Origin: Dethiosulfatarculus sandiegensis
GTDB lineage: Bacteria; Desulfobacterota; Desulfarculia; Desulfarculales; Desulfarculaceae
Reading direction: 5' to 3'
NCBI RefSeq assembly: GCF_000931935.2
Contig: NZ_AZAC01000017.1
Location: 1-64,000, forward strand
DNA: 64,000 bases
The notes beneath the pieces were generated by a model. The model had not been told where the DNA came from. It ran no database searches and was given only the letters and a program-made list of their open reading frames with translations. The position numbers were made by a program, and so were the translations under genes. Numbering within the stretch: the first letter of the stretch is position 1; each line of letters starts with the position of its first letter. This document shows positions 44,780-54,352 of this stretch, piece after piece.

Positions 44780-46714
44780 TCAGGTAACCAGCCAGGTCTG
44801 GAAACGGTGTTCCAACAGGTCCTGCAACCGGTTTATCACTGTGAAGCTCTCCTTAAGCATGCTGCGCTGAAGCTTGTTGAGGCCCGCGGGATTGAGGAAG
44901 TTGTCCGGTTCTTTTCCGTGGGCCCGGTCTTCCAGATGCCTGGTGATGCGCAAAAGGGTTATAAAACAAAAGGCCTCTTCCAGGTCCGCGGCGAAATCGC
45001 CCTTTAAAATTCCCCTTTGAGCCAGTTCCCTTAAACGGAAAAGGGTGTTTGTCTCTTTTATTCCCTGTTCCAAGGAAAGCACCCTGGCCGCGTCAACCAA
45101 AGGGGTGAGGCCGCTTAGTTTCAAATTGAGTTTGTTCTTATGCTCCCCCGATTTTTCCACCACAAATTGCCTGAAAAAGCCCAAGGGGGGCCTGTTGTAA
45201 AGACCGTTTTTGGCCATGAAACGCAAGAAAAGCCGATTTGCGTCCATGGCCCTGCCCAGCTTGGCGGCCAGGTTGTCCAAGAAATCGGCCTCCACCATAA
45301 TTCCGCGGAAATCAAAGAAAATGCTGGCCAGCCTTAAAGTCTTGGGATTGGGCTCCCTGACCCAGGAGATAAAGGTCTTTATCCATCTTTCCTCGGTTTG
45401 GCAGCATTTGGGGTTGCTGGCCATAACCCCGCCCTTGCAACGGGGAATACCGCAGCGTTCCAGTCCGGCCACAACCTGCTCGCCGAATTCCAGAAACCAA
45501 CCCTGGATCTGGTCGTGTTTTTCCGGCGGTACATTGGCAAAGATAATGGAGTTGTCCTGATCTGTGCGCAGGGTCTGTTCCCGTCTGCCCTCACTGCCCA
45601 GGGCCATCCAGACATAGCGCACCGGCGGGCTGCCCAGGCCTGATGCCTCCATCTGGTTTTCAATTATGTGGATTAATTTTCTGACCACCCGGTCGTTAAA
45701 TTCGGTGACCAGCTCCAGCATGGTCTGGGCGCTGCCTCCCTGGCGCAAAAGCATCTCCAGGATGCGGTCCACCCTTTCATGCTGACGCACCAGGTCGTCA
45801 AGTTTGGTGATTTTGTCTATGTCCCTGGCCACGGCCACCGGCGAGGAACCGGTGAGAGTCTGCAGGTCGTGATCGCTTAACACCCCCACCACCCGTTCAT
45901 TATCCGTGACCACCAGGTGATGCACCCCGTGACGGCTCATTTGCAAAAGGGCCTCGAAGGCGAATTTATCCGGGGTTATGGTGTGAAGGGGCTGGCTCAT
46001 GACATGATAAACGCTGGCGCCGTAGTCCATTCCTCGGGTCAGGACCTTGGTCCGCAGATCCCGGTCGGTGACTATGCCGACCGGAACGCCTGACTCCTCC
46101 TTGATCACCATGGCCCCCACCTGGGCCTGGGTCATGCGGCGGGCCGTTGTACGGATGCTGGTGGCAGGCAGGCAGGAGAGCACCTGGCGGGACATAAGCT
46201 CGCCCACCCGGCTGCGCACCAAGGCCGCCTCTAAATAAAGCCCGCCCAATCCGGTGACCTGGGGCAGCTGATTGTCCTTGCCCTTGCGCACCGCCTCCAG
46301 GTTTCTGGCCAGGGAAAAGGCAAAATGGCGCTCAAACACCTGGTTCTCCTCCACCAGGCGCTTGAAGTTAAAGGCAGGTAAAAGATAGCAGATCAAGTCC
46401 TCCCTGGCAGACACCTCAAACAGGGCCTTTTTGCCCTGCAAAAGGCTTAAGGCCCCAAATGAGTCGCCCTCTCCCCGCACATCAACCAGGATTTCGCCTT
46501 CGTCGCCGGGCAGGGTGATTCTGGCCGATCCTGACTGGATGATATGTAAGAAAGAAGAGGGCGGGCCGCCCATGGGGATGATCACCTCGCCCTTGGGGTA
46601 AAAGGCAATCTCCATCTGGGAGACCACCTCTTCCAGGGCCTCCCTGTCCAGGGCGTCAAAGGGGGTGACTGTGGCTACAAAGGCCAGCACCCTCTCCAGA
46701 GGAAAATCGGTCAT
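44780..46714 (-). CDS. Cyclic-nucleotide-binding/CBS/DUF294 nucleotidyltransferase-like protein
   Basis: 644 residues. Order: cNMP-binding domain (residues about 10-130, FYPKGEVIIPMGGPPSSFLH), two CBS domains (about 175-295, RRMTQAQVGAMVIKEESGVP and LLQMSRHGVHHLVVTDNERV), then a GlnD-like nucleotidyltransferase region (ALGSEGRREQTLRTDQDNSI, with the D.D pair) and the DUF294 C-terminal domain. It probably senses nucleotides and modifies a protein. AAGGCGG precedes the ATG. It is followed by the DnaQ-like exonuclease gene. Confidence 0.88.
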   Translation of the reverse strand: MTDFPLERVLAFVATVTPFDALDREALEEVVSQMEIAFYPKGEVIIPMGGPPSSFLHIIQSGSARITLPGDEGEILVDVRGEGDSFGALSLLQGKKALFEVSAREDLICYLLPAFNFKRLVEENQVFERHFAFSLARNLEAVRKGKDNQLPQVTGLGGLYLEAALVRSRVGELMSRQVLSCLPATSIRTTARRMTQAQVGAMVIKEESGVPVGIVTDRDLRTKVLTRGMDYGASVYHVMSQPLHTITPDKFAFEALLQMSRHGVHHLVVTDNERVVGVLSDHDLQTLTGSSPVAVARDIDKITKLDDLVRQHERVDRILEMLLRQGGSAQTMLELVTEFNDRVVRKLIHIIENQMEASGLGSPPVRYVWMALGSEGRREQTLRTDQDNSIIFANVPPEKHDQIQGWFLEFGEQVVAGLERCGIPRCKGGVMASNPKCCQTEERWIKTFISWVREPNPKTLRLASIFFDFRGIMVEADFLDNLAAKLGRAMDANRLFLRFMAKNGLYNRPPLGFFRQFVVEKSGEHKNKLNLKLSGLTPLVDAARVLSLEQGIKETNTLFRLRELAQRGILKGDFAADLEEAFCFITLLRITRHLEDRAHGKEPDNFLNPAGLNKLQRSMLKESFTVINRLQDLLEHRFQTWLVT

Positions 46715-46737
46715 GAATCCGCCTTGGTTGTAATCTG

Positions 46738-46776
46738 AAAAGCCACAGCCGCTTTTAAAACGGCTGTGGCTTTTTT
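46738..46776 (-). terminator. Terminator of paaK
   Basis: AAAAGCCACAGCCG..CGGCTGTGGCTTTTTT: 14-bp stem with T on both strands, between paaK and the DUF294 gene. Confidence 0.85.
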
Positions 46777-46821
46777 ACGGTTTAAGGCATGGTGAATGAC
46801 CTTGCCGGGAGTTTTGGGTTT

Positions 46822-48126
46822 TTACATATTGCGGGCGTCAAAGACCCTCTTGGCCTTGCCCTCGGAGCGCTCAATGCTCTTGGGCGGCACACAACGGACC
46901 TTGACCCCGATGCCGATGATGCCCCTGATGCGGCTTTCGATCTTGTGAGCCACTTCGACGAGTTTTTCTTCGCCCAGATCATAGACTTCCGGCTTGGCTT
47001 CCACATCCACGCTGAGTGCGTCGAGATAACCCTTTTTGCGGATTATCAGCACATACTGGGGCTCAACCTCTTCCACATCCAGCAGAATGGATTCTATCTG
47101 GCTGGGGAAGACGTTGACGCCGCTGATGATCAGCATGTCATCGCTTCTGCCGTAGACCTTCTTCATCTTCAAAAGGGTGCGGCCACAGGAGCAGGTCTCC
47201 CGCTTCAGCTCGGTTATGTCCCTGGTGCGGTAGCGGATCATGGGCATGGCCCTGCGCTGGATGGCGGTGAAGACCAACTCGCCCTTTTCACCGATCGGCA
47301 GCACCTCTTCGGTCACCGGGTCGATGATTTCGGCCAGGACATGGTCCTCGTTTACATGCAGGTATCCGTCCTGGGCCGAGCAGTCAAAGGCAACGCCCGG
47401 TCCCATCAGCTCGGTCAAGCCATAGGCCTCATGGGCCTTGATGCCGATGCGATCCTGGATTTCCTTCCTCATCTCCTGGGTCCAGGGTTCGGCCCCGAAG
47501 ACACCCACTCTCACCGGCAGCTCCCTTAAGTCCACGCCCATGTCCTTTGCCTTTTCAGCAATGGTGAGCGCATATGAGGGAGTGGAAAAAAGGACCGTGG
47601 TTCCAAGGTCTTGCATCAGGGTTATCTGACGTTCGGTCATGCCGCTGCCGGCCGGAATAACCGTACAGCCCAGGGCCTCGGCCCCCTGATGGAACCCCAG
47701 GCCGCCGGTGAACAGGCCCAGGCCATAGGCGTTTTGTGCGATATCCTCCGAGGAGACACCCGCTGCCATCAGGGTGCGGGCCATGCAGTCCTTCCACTGG
47801 TCCAGGTCTTCCTCGGTGTAGGGACCGGTTATGGGTTTACCGGTGGTGCCGCTTGAGGCATGCACCCTGACCACCTTGGTTGGGTCGACCGCACAGAGGC
47901 CAAAGGGATAATTATCCCTCAAGTCGGTCTTGACCGTGAAGGGCAGCTTGCCCAGGTCTTCCAACTGGTTGATGTCTGCGGGGGAAACGCCTAGCTCGTC
48001 AAATTTCTTTTTGTAAAATGGGATTTTTTCGTAAACCCAGGCCGCAGTCTCTTTCAGTTTATCCAGCTGAAAGGCCTGCATCTCATCGGTGGACATGCTT
48101 TCGAATTTTTCTTGCCACATACTCAC
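46822..48126 (-). CDS. paaK: Phenylacetate-CoA ligase
   Basis: 434 residues, the usual length. The adenylation motif is VRVHASSGTTGKPITGPYTE; further on are FSTPSYALTIAE, EAYGLTELMGPGVAFDCSAQ, YRTRDITELKRETCSCGRTL and GRSDDMLIISGVNVFPSQIE. The enzyme activates phenylacetate (or a related aryl acid) with ATP and CoA. No other phenylacetate genes are adjacent. In anaerobes such paralogues often serve aromatic amino acid degradation. GGAGG lies just upstream of the ATG. Confidence 0.93.
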   Translation of the reverse strand: MSMWQEKFESMSTDEMQAFQLDKLKETAAWVYEKIPFYKKKFDELGVSPADINQLEDLGKLPFTVKTDLRDNYPFGLCAVDPTKVVRVHASSGTTGKPITGPYTEEDLDQWKDCMARTLMAAGVSSEDIAQNAYGLGLFTGGLGFHQGAEALGCTVIPAGSGMTERQITLMQDLGTTVLFSTPSYALTIAEKAKDMGVDLRELPVRVGVFGAEPWTQEMRKEIQDRIGIKAHEAYGLTELMGPGVAFDCSAQDGYLHVNEDHVLAEIIDPVTEEVLPIGEKGELVFTAIQRRAMPMIRYRTRDITELKRETCSCGRTLLKMKKVYGRSDDMLIISGVNVFPSQIESILLDVEEVEPQYVLIIRKKGYLDALSVDVEAKPEVYDLGEEKLVEVAHKIESRIRGIIGIGVKVRCVPPKSIERSEGKAKRVFDARNM

Positions 48127-48390
48127 ACCCCTCCCTCATGAGAGTTCCATACCCCGCACAAGACACACTTGTCTCAGACCCGTCCCAATAGAGGACAATT
48201 CCGTCAAAACGCAGGGAGATACTGTGATTCTTTTAGCATAGCCAAGTTGCGCGGCGCAAGCTACTTTTCAGCTGAAATATAACTCTATTGTGGCTAGATT
48301 TATTTAGAAAGGGACAAAACGGTTGTGTCTGGGGGATTTTTCCCTTAAACCAGACAGAGGAATAAAAAAAGGCCTTTCACCCAAAATCCT
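48127..48390. other. Intergenic region with a short palindrome
   Basis: TTGCGC-G-GCGCAA at 48247-48259 is a perfect 6-bp inverted repeat upstream of both paaK and the divergent Cys-cluster gene, possibly an operator. No other signal stands out. Confidence 0.35.
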
Positions 48391-48963
48391 TTGGCGGGAA
48401 CAAAAAAAGTGCCTCCCCGGAAAGAAAATATCTGCGCCCTTTGCCACGGCCAGAGAACAGGCTGCTGCACCCTTGGAGCAGGGTCCCAAGAGCAGATGTT
48501 CGGCCTGACCAAAGACGAGATTAAGGAAATGGCAAAGGCAAGCGGACTCGCACCCCGCGATTTTGTGGTTGAAGACCGGATAGGCAGGGATTTTCAGGAT
48601 CTGCTTCGTTCCATAAACCCGGTCTTTTTAAAGACCATGCCGGGGGGAAGACGTTTGAGGCTGCGCCTTAATCCCTTTGGGGACTGCATTTTTCTGGGCA
48701 GCCGGGGATGTACGCTTCCCCGCCGGGCAAGGCCGATCTATTGTCGCCTTTATCCCTTTTGTTTTACGGCTGAGGATCGCCTGATGGTGCTTTTGTCCGA
48801 CACCTGTCTGGCCCAGAAAGGGGCCGGATCATGGCATGATGTGATTGAGCGCATGGGTGAGGATGAAACCGGCCTGCGTCGCCTTTTCGCAAGGTTCAAG
48901 GAAAACGCAAGGGAACACGCCGAGTGGGCCGCGGCCGGGGGGACTGTCGACGAACTGAATTAA
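48391..48963 (+). CDS. YkgJ-type cysteine-cluster protein
   Basis: About 190 residues. It has Cys at ICALCHGQRTGCCTLG, NPFGDCIFLGSRGCTLPRRA, and RPIYCRLYPFCF, the arrangement of the YkgJ/Fe(Zn)-chelating cysteine cluster family. The start is uncertain: TTG 48391 or GTG 48409, the latter with GGGA about nine bases upstream. It may bind a metal cluster; function unknown. Confidence 0.75.
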   Translation: MAGTKKVPPRKENICALCHGQRTGCCTLGAGSQEQMFGLTKDEIKEMAKASGLAPRDFVVEDRIGRDFQDLLRSINPVFLKTMPGGRRLRLRLNPFGDCIFLGSRGCTLPRRARPIYCRLYPFCFTAEDRLMVLLSDTCLAQKGAGSWHDVIERMGEDETGLRRLFARFKENAREHAEWAAAGGTVDELN

Positions 48964-49052
48964 AACCAGGGGTTTTATTCGGAACAGGCGTCCTGGTATA
49001 GTTTTTCCGAAAAGGTTTTTCAAAGCGACTGTTTAAGAGGATTTTAACTATC

Positions 49053-49538
49053 ATGCTCGAACAGAGAAAACCTAAAAGCCCCTGGTTCGCCTTTTTTGCC
49101 ATTGGCGTGTTGGCCGTGCTCTGCGGTCTGGGATTCAATTTTTTCATGCCCCAGGGCATTGGGCTCAGGCCCTCCTATGTGGAATCTCCCTTGTGGAAAT
49201 CGGTTGATCTTAAGGAAGCCATGAACCTTTGGATCAACGGAGCCGGTTTTGTGGATGCCAGGGATCCGGGAGACTATAAGCTTGTGCGGGTGAAAAGGGC
49301 CGTCAATCTTTATCCCGCTGAATATGAAATTATCTATCCCCTGCTCAGCGAACAGCTCAAAGGTTTTTCCTCCCTGGTGGTCTACGGCCGCACCATTAGC
49401 AGGTTTCCGGCGGCCCAGGTGGCCCAGAAGCTGTCTGAAGCGGGAATAAAAAAGGTGTTTGTTTTGGATGCCGTTTTCGAAGATCTGGAGGAAGCGGGAT
49501 TCCCCTTGCGCAAAAGGGCAAGGAGGCAAACCTCATGA
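49053..49538 (+). CDS. Membrane-anchored rhodanese-like domain protein, no catalytic Cys
   Basis: 161 residues. One N-terminal membrane segment (WFAFFAIGVLAVLCGLGFNF) is followed by a rhodanese fold: SVDLKEAMNLWINGAGFVDA, RDPGDYKLVRVKRAVNL. Where the sulfur-accepting Cys would be, the loop reads LVVYGRTISRF, so it cannot be a classical sulfurtransferase. It overlaps the DoxX-like gene by four bases (ATGA). Confidence 0.8.
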   Translation: MLEQRKPKSPWFAFFAIGVLAVLCGLGFNFFMPQGIGLRPSYVESPLWKSVDLKEAMNLWINGAGFVDARDPGDYKLVRVKRAVNLYPAEYEIIYPLLSEQLKGFSSLVVYGRTISRFPAAQVAQKLSEAGIKKVFVLDAVFEDLEEAGFPLRKRARRQTS

Positions 49539-50008
49539 AAGGTCTTATGGAGTTGATTTCCCTGGCCGCCAGACTTTTTCTGGCCTGGCTCTTTATCTAT
49601 GCCTCCTATGACAAGGTGTGGGACCCGGCCGGTTTTGCAGATTCCGTGGCCCGTTATGAGGTGTTGCCCCTGGTTCTGGTAAACTCGGCTTCGGTTTTTT
49701 TGGCCTGGGTTGAGATGATTATAGGGGTGTTCCTTTTGGCCGGGGTGGCAACCCGCTCCTCAGCCCTGTGGGCAACCCTGCTTCTGGTTGTTTTCACTTC
49801 TTTGATGCTTTATGCCGAATACACCGGCGCGGGCTATGACTGCGGATGCTTCCCCGGGCAACACGATCAGCACACCGCCGGACTTGAGGCCGCTTTGAGA
49901 GATCTGGCCTTTTTGGCTCCCGCCCTTTGGCTGCTTTTCAAACCAGGCAACAGGCTTATCTTCAGTTTTCGGTTGAGAAGAAGAAGGACAAGCCGCATTT
50001 CCCTGTAA
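49535..50008 (+). CDS. DoxX/MauE-like membrane protein
   Basis: 157 residues with four hydrophobic segments (LISLAARLFLAWLFIYASYD, VNSASVFLAWVEMIIGVFLL, LWATLLLVVFTSLMLYAEYT, LRDLAFLAPALWLLF). The motif AGYDCGCFPG after the third segment offers a Cys pair, as in MauE/DoxX proteins implicated in disulfide or thiol redox chemistry. It is translationally coupled to the rhodanese-like gene. Confidence 0.78.
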   Translation: MKGLMELISLAARLFLAWLFIYASYDKVWDPAGFADSVARYEVLPLVLVNSASVFLAWVEMIIGVFLLAGVATRSSALWATLLLVVFTSLMLYAEYTGAGYDCGCFPGQHDQHTAGLEAALRDLAFLAPALWLLFKPGNRLIFSFRLRRRRTSRISL

Positions 50009-50114
50009 ATGGAAGATATAAATAAAGACCCTGGATCTGGTTGCGGGCAGGGTCCATAGAGTATATTTGCCTGAGTTGAACCAAGACAGTTATTGCATAC
50101 CGGAGGCCGGACCT

Positions 50115-51506
50115 ATGGATAACCAAGCACATCAAGCCATCAGCCAGGCGGCAGGTCCTGGCAATTACACCAGGTCCCCCAAAACCCGCATGGCCTTTGC
50201 CTCTGATGCCACAGGACGGTTTTTCCCGCCCGAGGGTGTGGTCAGGGCCAGGGATATGGAGCAGGTGTCGAAGGTTATGGCCGCCTGCACGGCCACCGGC
50301 ACCCCAGTGGTTCCCAGGGGGGCGGGCAGCGGCATAACCGGAGGCGCCCTGCCCGTGGACGGGGGGGTTGTCCTGGACCTGGCGGGCCTCACCGAGATAA
50401 TCAGGATCAGCCCCGAGGATCAGCAGGCTATTGTGCAGCCAGGCGTGATCACAGCCGAACTTTCGGCCCGGGCCAATGCCCAGGGCCTTTTTTATCCGCC
50501 GGACCCGGCCAGCAGCAATTTCAGCTCTCTTGGCGGCAATGTGGCCGAGAACGCGGGTGGTTTAACGGCGGTCAAATACGGGGTCACCCGCGACTATGTC
50601 ATGGCGGTAAAGGCGGTGTTGCCGGACGGACGCATCTTCAAGACCGGTTCCAGGGCCATTAAATCCGTGGTGGGCTATGATTTGACCCGGCTTTTGGTGG
50701 GAAGCGAAGGCACCCTGGCCGTTTTGATGGAACTCACCTTGAAGCTTATGCCCCTGCCCGAGGCCAAGTCCACCATGACAGGGGTTTTTACAGACCTGGA
50801 TCAGGCAACCGCGGCCGTTAAGGAACTTTTGCTCAGCGGAATCAGGCCGGTGGCCCTGGAGTTCATGGACGGGGGCACTTTAAAGGCTGTGGAAAAATAT
50901 GCCCACTTAGGTTTGGACCCCAAGGCGGAGGCCATGCTTTTGGTGGAGCTGGACGGACCGCCCGAGGTCTTGAATCGTCAGTCTGACCAGGTGGTGGGTA
51001 TCCTGAAAAAAGCCGGTGGATCACCTGTTGAGAAGGCGGCGAGCGAGGCTGAGGCGGACCGCCTTTGGAAGGCCAGGCGCTCCATTTCACCGGCCATGTT
51101 TCAGATAGCCCCTTCCAAGCTGAATGAGGATATCGCCGTGCCCTTGGGCAACTTGGCCGAGATGGTGAGGCGCATTAAAAAGACACGGGAAAAAAGGAAG
51201 TTGCCTATTGCCTGTTTTGGCCATGCCGGTGACGGCAACCTGCATGTGAATATCATGCACGACGCTGCGGACCCGGACCAGAGGGCCAGGGCATTGGAGG
51301 CGGTGAGCGACGTGTTTGCCGATGCCCTGCACCTGGGCGGCACCTTGAGCGGCGAACATGGAGTTGGCCTGAATAAACTGGGCTATGCCGGGGCTGAGAT
51401 AGACCCGGTGGCCTTGGACCTTATGCACGGCATAAAAAAATTGTTTGATCCGGCCGGTGTCCTGAATCCCCACAAGGCCATCCCCTATCCGGAGATCCTG
51501 TCATGA
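50115..51506 (+). CDS. FAD-linked oxidase subunit, GlcD/D-lactate dehydrogenase type
   Basis: 463 residues from the ATG at 50115, which has GGAGG eight bases upstream; a TTG at 50067 lacks one. The PCMH-type FAD domain is clear: VPRGAGSGITGGALPVDGGV, YPPDPASSNFSSLGGNVAEN and KSVVGYDLTRLLVGSEGTLA; the C-terminal domain ends in CFGHAGDGNLHVNIM and LSGEHGVGLNKLGY. These enzymes oxidise glycolate or D-lactate-like 2-hydroxy acids and pass electrons to the Fe-S CCG partner, whose gene overlaps by four bases. Confidence 0.88.
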   Translation: MDNQAHQAISQAAGPGNYTRSPKTRMAFASDATGRFFPPEGVVRARDMEQVSKVMAACTATGTPVVPRGAGSGITGGALPVDGGVVLDLAGLTEIIRISPEDQQAIVQPGVITAELSARANAQGLFYPPDPASSNFSSLGGNVAENAGGLTAVKYGVTRDYVMAVKAVLPDGRIFKTGSRAIKSVVGYDLTRLLVGSEGTLAVLMELTLKLMPLPEAKSTMTGVFTDLDQATAAVKELLLSGIRPVALEFMDGGTLKAVEKYAHLGLDPKAEAMLLVELDGPPEVLNRQSDQVVGILKKAGGSPVEKAASEAEADRLWKARRSISPAMFQIAPSKLNEDIAVPLGNLAEMVRRIKKTREKRKLPIACFGHAGDGNLHVNIMHDAADPDQRARALEAVSDVFADALHLGGTLSGEHGVGLNKLGYAGAEIDPVALDLMHGIKKLFDPAGVLNPHKAIPYPEILS

Positions 51507-52747
51507 CCGGCGCTGCCAACCCCAGGGAATCGGACGATTTCAGACAGGCCCTTGATTCCTGTGTGAGTTGCGGCTCCTGTCAGAGTGTCTGCCCGGTCTA
51601 CAAGGTCTCCCGCCAGGAGGAGCTGGTGGCCAGGGGCAAGTTGATGCTTTTGAAAGGCTATGAAAAGGGCTTTTTAAAGGCTGACTCCCAATTGCTCGAG
51701 ATAATCAGCCGTTGTCTTTTATGTGGCCGGTGTACGGACAACTGCACCAACAAGGTGAGGGCCATGGAGGCCTTGCGCGAGGCCAGGGCCAGGCTGGCCC
51801 GGGAAACAGGGCTGCCCTTTGTTAAACGGCTTATGATCGAGCAGGTTATTCCCAAGAGCGAGAGGCTCGATAAACTTGTCCGTCTGGGATATTTGGGGCA
51901 TCCCCTTTTCAAGGGGCTTTTGTCTGCCCAAAGCGGTTTGAACTTGAGCCTGCCCGGAACTGAAGGCCTGGAAAAGCTGCCCCGGGCGGCGGGGCATTCC
52001 TACCTCTCCCTGGCTCCCAGGGTGGTGCAGGGGCCCAAGGGCGCACCCAAAGTGGCTTTTTTCGTGGGCTGCATGGCCAATTACCTGCGTCCCGAGTTGG
52101 CGGAAAAAGCAGTGGCGCTTCTCAGCCGCAGGTTTACCGTGTTTATTCCCCCTGATCAGGGGTGCTGCGGGCTGCCCGCTGTTTCAGCCGGGCTCACCCT
52201 TTCGGCCAGGGAGCTTGTGGCTGGAAACTTAGAAGCCCTGAACCGGGGGGAGCCGGATCTGATAATCACCACCTGTGGGTCCTGCGCCTTTGCCCTGGCC
52301 AGGGAAATCCCCAGACTCGCGCCGGAGACGGACCGGAAATCGGCTTCTTTGCTGAGCGCGAAGGTCAGGGAGATCAGTCAGGTGCTGGCTGAAGAGCCCG
52401 GTCTGGTGCAAGGCCTGGCCCGGCCAAAAGGGCCGGTGGCGGTGCATGACCCCTGTCACTTGAAGCTGGGGCTTTCCGTTTCAGAAGAACCCAGGGAGAT
52501 GCTCAAGGCCGCCGGGGCGGAGTTGGTCCCCATGCAGGGCCAGGATGAATGTTGTGGTGGCGGAGGACTTTTACCGGCCAATGAGCCTGATTTGGCCGGC
52601 CGTATATTCGCCCCCCGCAAAGAGGCCTTTGCCAAATCCGGGGCATCGGTGCTGGCCACCAGTTGCAGCGGCTGTTTTGCCCAATGGCGCAGGGGGCTTG
52701 ACCAGGGTACTCCTGTGGTGCATCCCCTGGAACTCCTTACGCTTTAG
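51503..52747 (+). CDS. Fe-S and CCG-domain subunit, GlcF-like
   Basis: 414 residues. Two 4Fe-4S motifs (CVSCGSCQSVCP and CLLCGRCTDNC) are followed by two CCG domains (GCMANYLRP...GCCGLPAV; HDPCHLKLG...DECCGGGGLL, TSCSGCFAQW). This is the electron-transfer partner of the FAD subunit just upstream, passing electrons to a quinone or another cytoplasmic acceptor. Glycolate or lactate is the likely donor. Confidence 0.9.
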   Translation: MTGAANPRESDDFRQALDSCVSCGSCQSVCPVYKVSRQEELVARGKLMLLKGYEKGFLKADSQLLEIISRCLLCGRCTDNCTNKVRAMEALREARARLARETGLPFVKRLMIEQVIPKSERLDKLVRLGYLGHPLFKGLLSAQSGLNLSLPGTEGLEKLPRAAGHSYLSLAPRVVQGPKGAPKVAFFVGCMANYLRPELAEKAVALLSRRFTVFIPPDQGCCGLPAVSAGLTLSARELVAGNLEALNRGEPDLIITTCGSCAFALAREIPRLAPETDRKSASLLSAKVREISQVLAEEPGLVQGLARPKGPVAVHDPCHLKLGLSVSEEPREMLKAAGAELVPMQGQDECCGGGGLLPANEPDLAGRIFAPRKEAFAKSGASVLATSCSGCFAQWRRGLDQGTPVVHPLELLTL

Positions 52748-52778
52748 ACTTAACCGCCTTATTGGTCAAGGGTAGCCG

Positions 52779-53585
52779 GTGAGAGATATTTCAGACAGCT
52801 TGTGCTCTCCGGGGGGAGGCTTGCAGTGCTTTGCCTGCTGTCCCCCCATCAGGCCCAAGGGATATGATCATTACCCCTTTCGTTCCTCCCTGCGCAGGTT
52901 GTTTATCGACTCCACCGCCCTTATAAAAAAGGGCGTGCTTCCCCAAAAGGAGATGTTGGGTTTTTTTTGCCCGGGCTTGGGTTTTTTGGACAAAAGCGGT
53001 CAAAAAATAGGCTGCCTATTACACCCCTTGCAAAATCAGGGCAGGGATCTGAGGGTGCTTACCGGGTATCAGCCCAAATGCGCCAGGGAATCCTGCCCTG
53101 CCTCCAGGGCCTATGCCGTTCTTTCCGCTGAGGACAGGCTTTATTTCAGGGATCTTTGCCTGGGCATGGATTCCTTTTCTTTTTCCAGCCCGGGTCAGAA
53201 CCCCGTAATGCGGCTTTTAAACCTGGGGCCTTTACTTGCCCGGCTGGTTTTCAAGGCCGGGCCTTTTGGCCTGGCTGAGATGGATTCCTGGGCCTGCCTG
53301 GGGCCGGACCTGCCCCCTGCCGAGGGTTGGTTCTTGGCCGGTCTTGCAGGCCTGAGGGGGAAGCAATTGCTGTGGGACCCCGGCCTGCCGGTTCTGCTCA
53401 AGGAATTGAACCATGATCTGCTTTGCCGCCTGGAACCCCTTTCTCCCAGGGATGGGGGAGAGCCTTTGAATTGCCTGACAAATGAATGGGAGGCCCGTTT
53501 CTGGCGTCACCTCACCGGGCGGAACCGGGTTGTCCCGGCTGAACTTGAGAACTGGCGTGCTGCGCTTAATCGCATATTAATTTGA
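52779..53585 (+). CDS. Cysteine-rich protein of unknown function
   Basis: 268 residues, GTG start. Cys residues cluster in LQCFACCPPIRP, FFCPGLGFL, IGCLLHPLQNQG and KCARESCPASRA, suggesting a metal cluster or zinc binding much like the YkgJ group. The C-terminal half is Leu-rich and helical. No signal peptide. It follows the GlcF-like gene by 31 bases. Confidence 0.6.
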   Translation: MRDISDSLCSPGGGLQCFACCPPIRPKGYDHYPFRSSLRRLFIDSTALIKKGVLPQKEMLGFFCPGLGFLDKSGQKIGCLLHPLQNQGRDLRVLTGYQPKCARESCPASRAYAVLSAEDRLYFRDLCLGMDSFSFSSPGQNPVMRLLNLGPLLARLVFKAGPFGLAEMDSWACLGPDLPPAEGWFLAGLAGLRGKQLLWDPGLPVLLKELNHDLLCRLEPLSPRDGGEPLNCLTNEWEARFWRHLTGRNRVVPAELENWRAALNRILI

Positions 53586-53666
53586 CAATAACGTTTTAGC
53601 TGATGGGTTTAATGTTATATTGAAGCGGGGGGCAACCATTAACCAAAAGACCCTTGGAGCAGACGC

Positions 53667-54158
53667 ATGGAAGAGTGCAAAGTCAGTTTGTCCCGCATCA
53701 TGGTGGCCTTGGATCTTTCCGCCTATTCAGAGAGCGCCTTTTTGCATGCCTTGACCCTGGCCCAGTCTTTGGGCACCGAGCTGATTCTTTTGAATATCAT
53801 CAATTCCCGGGGCCTGGAGTACATGGACAGCCTGGAGGCCCAAGGCTATGGAATCGGCCGGGACAAGTACATCCAGGAGCTTACGGCCAACCGAAAGGAA
53901 GAGCTGGAAAAAGAATACCTTTCCAGGGTGGGGCAGGTTTCCGCCAGGCTTGTTTTCAGGGTGGGGCTTCCCTATGAGCAGATTCTGAAGGCCGTGGACA
54001 AGGAGCAGGTGGACCTCCTGGTGATGGGCACCAAGGGCCGCACAAACATTGCCGGGGCTCTCTTCGGCACCACTGCGGAAAAGGTTTTCCGCCGGGCGAA
54101 CTGCACTGTGGTCTCGGTAAGGGGGCCGGAGCATTGCCGCCTGCCCGAAGCTACTTGA
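53667..54158 (+). CDS. Universal stress protein, single UspA domain
   Basis: 163 residues. SRIMVALDLSAYSESAFLHA begins the fold, and LLVMGTKGRTNIAGALFGTT plus CTVVSVRG end it: the G-2x-G-9x-G(S/T) loop is nearly intact. A TTGACA is present at about 53582. Cytoplasmic; specific role unknown. Confidence 0.88.
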   Translation: MEECKVSLSRIMVALDLSAYSESAFLHALTLAQSLGTELILLNIINSRGLEYMDSLEAQGYGIGRDKYIQELTANRKEELEKEYLSRVGQVSARLVFRVGLPYEQILKAVDKEQVDLLVMGTKGRTNIAGALFGTTAEKVFRRANCTVVSVRGPEHCRLPEAT

Positions 54159-54300
54159 GCCGATAAAGAACCGGGAGCAAAACCACCCCAAAAATCAAAG
54201 ATTTTCGGGGGGCTATAATGGCAGCCGCCGAATTGGATTTTTTTTAAGGCGGGTAATTCGTGCCGGTTGGCAAAATCCGAAAGGGTTTTGTCTGTAAATT

Positions 54301-54327
54301 AAACCGGGGTCATATAGACCCCGGTTT
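54301..54327 (-). terminator. Probable terminator downstream of flgE
   Basis: AAACCGGGGTC-ATATA-GACCCCGGTTT hairpin; only a short T-rich stretch follows on the minus strand. Confidence 0.6.
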
Positions 54328-54352
54328 GAAAATCAAAGGATTGTGATCTTTA

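Noticed and set aside
50027..50055. Hairpin GACCCTGG..CAGGGTC after the DoxX-like gene as a terminator
   Set aside because: The arms are short, the loop is large and no T-tract follows.
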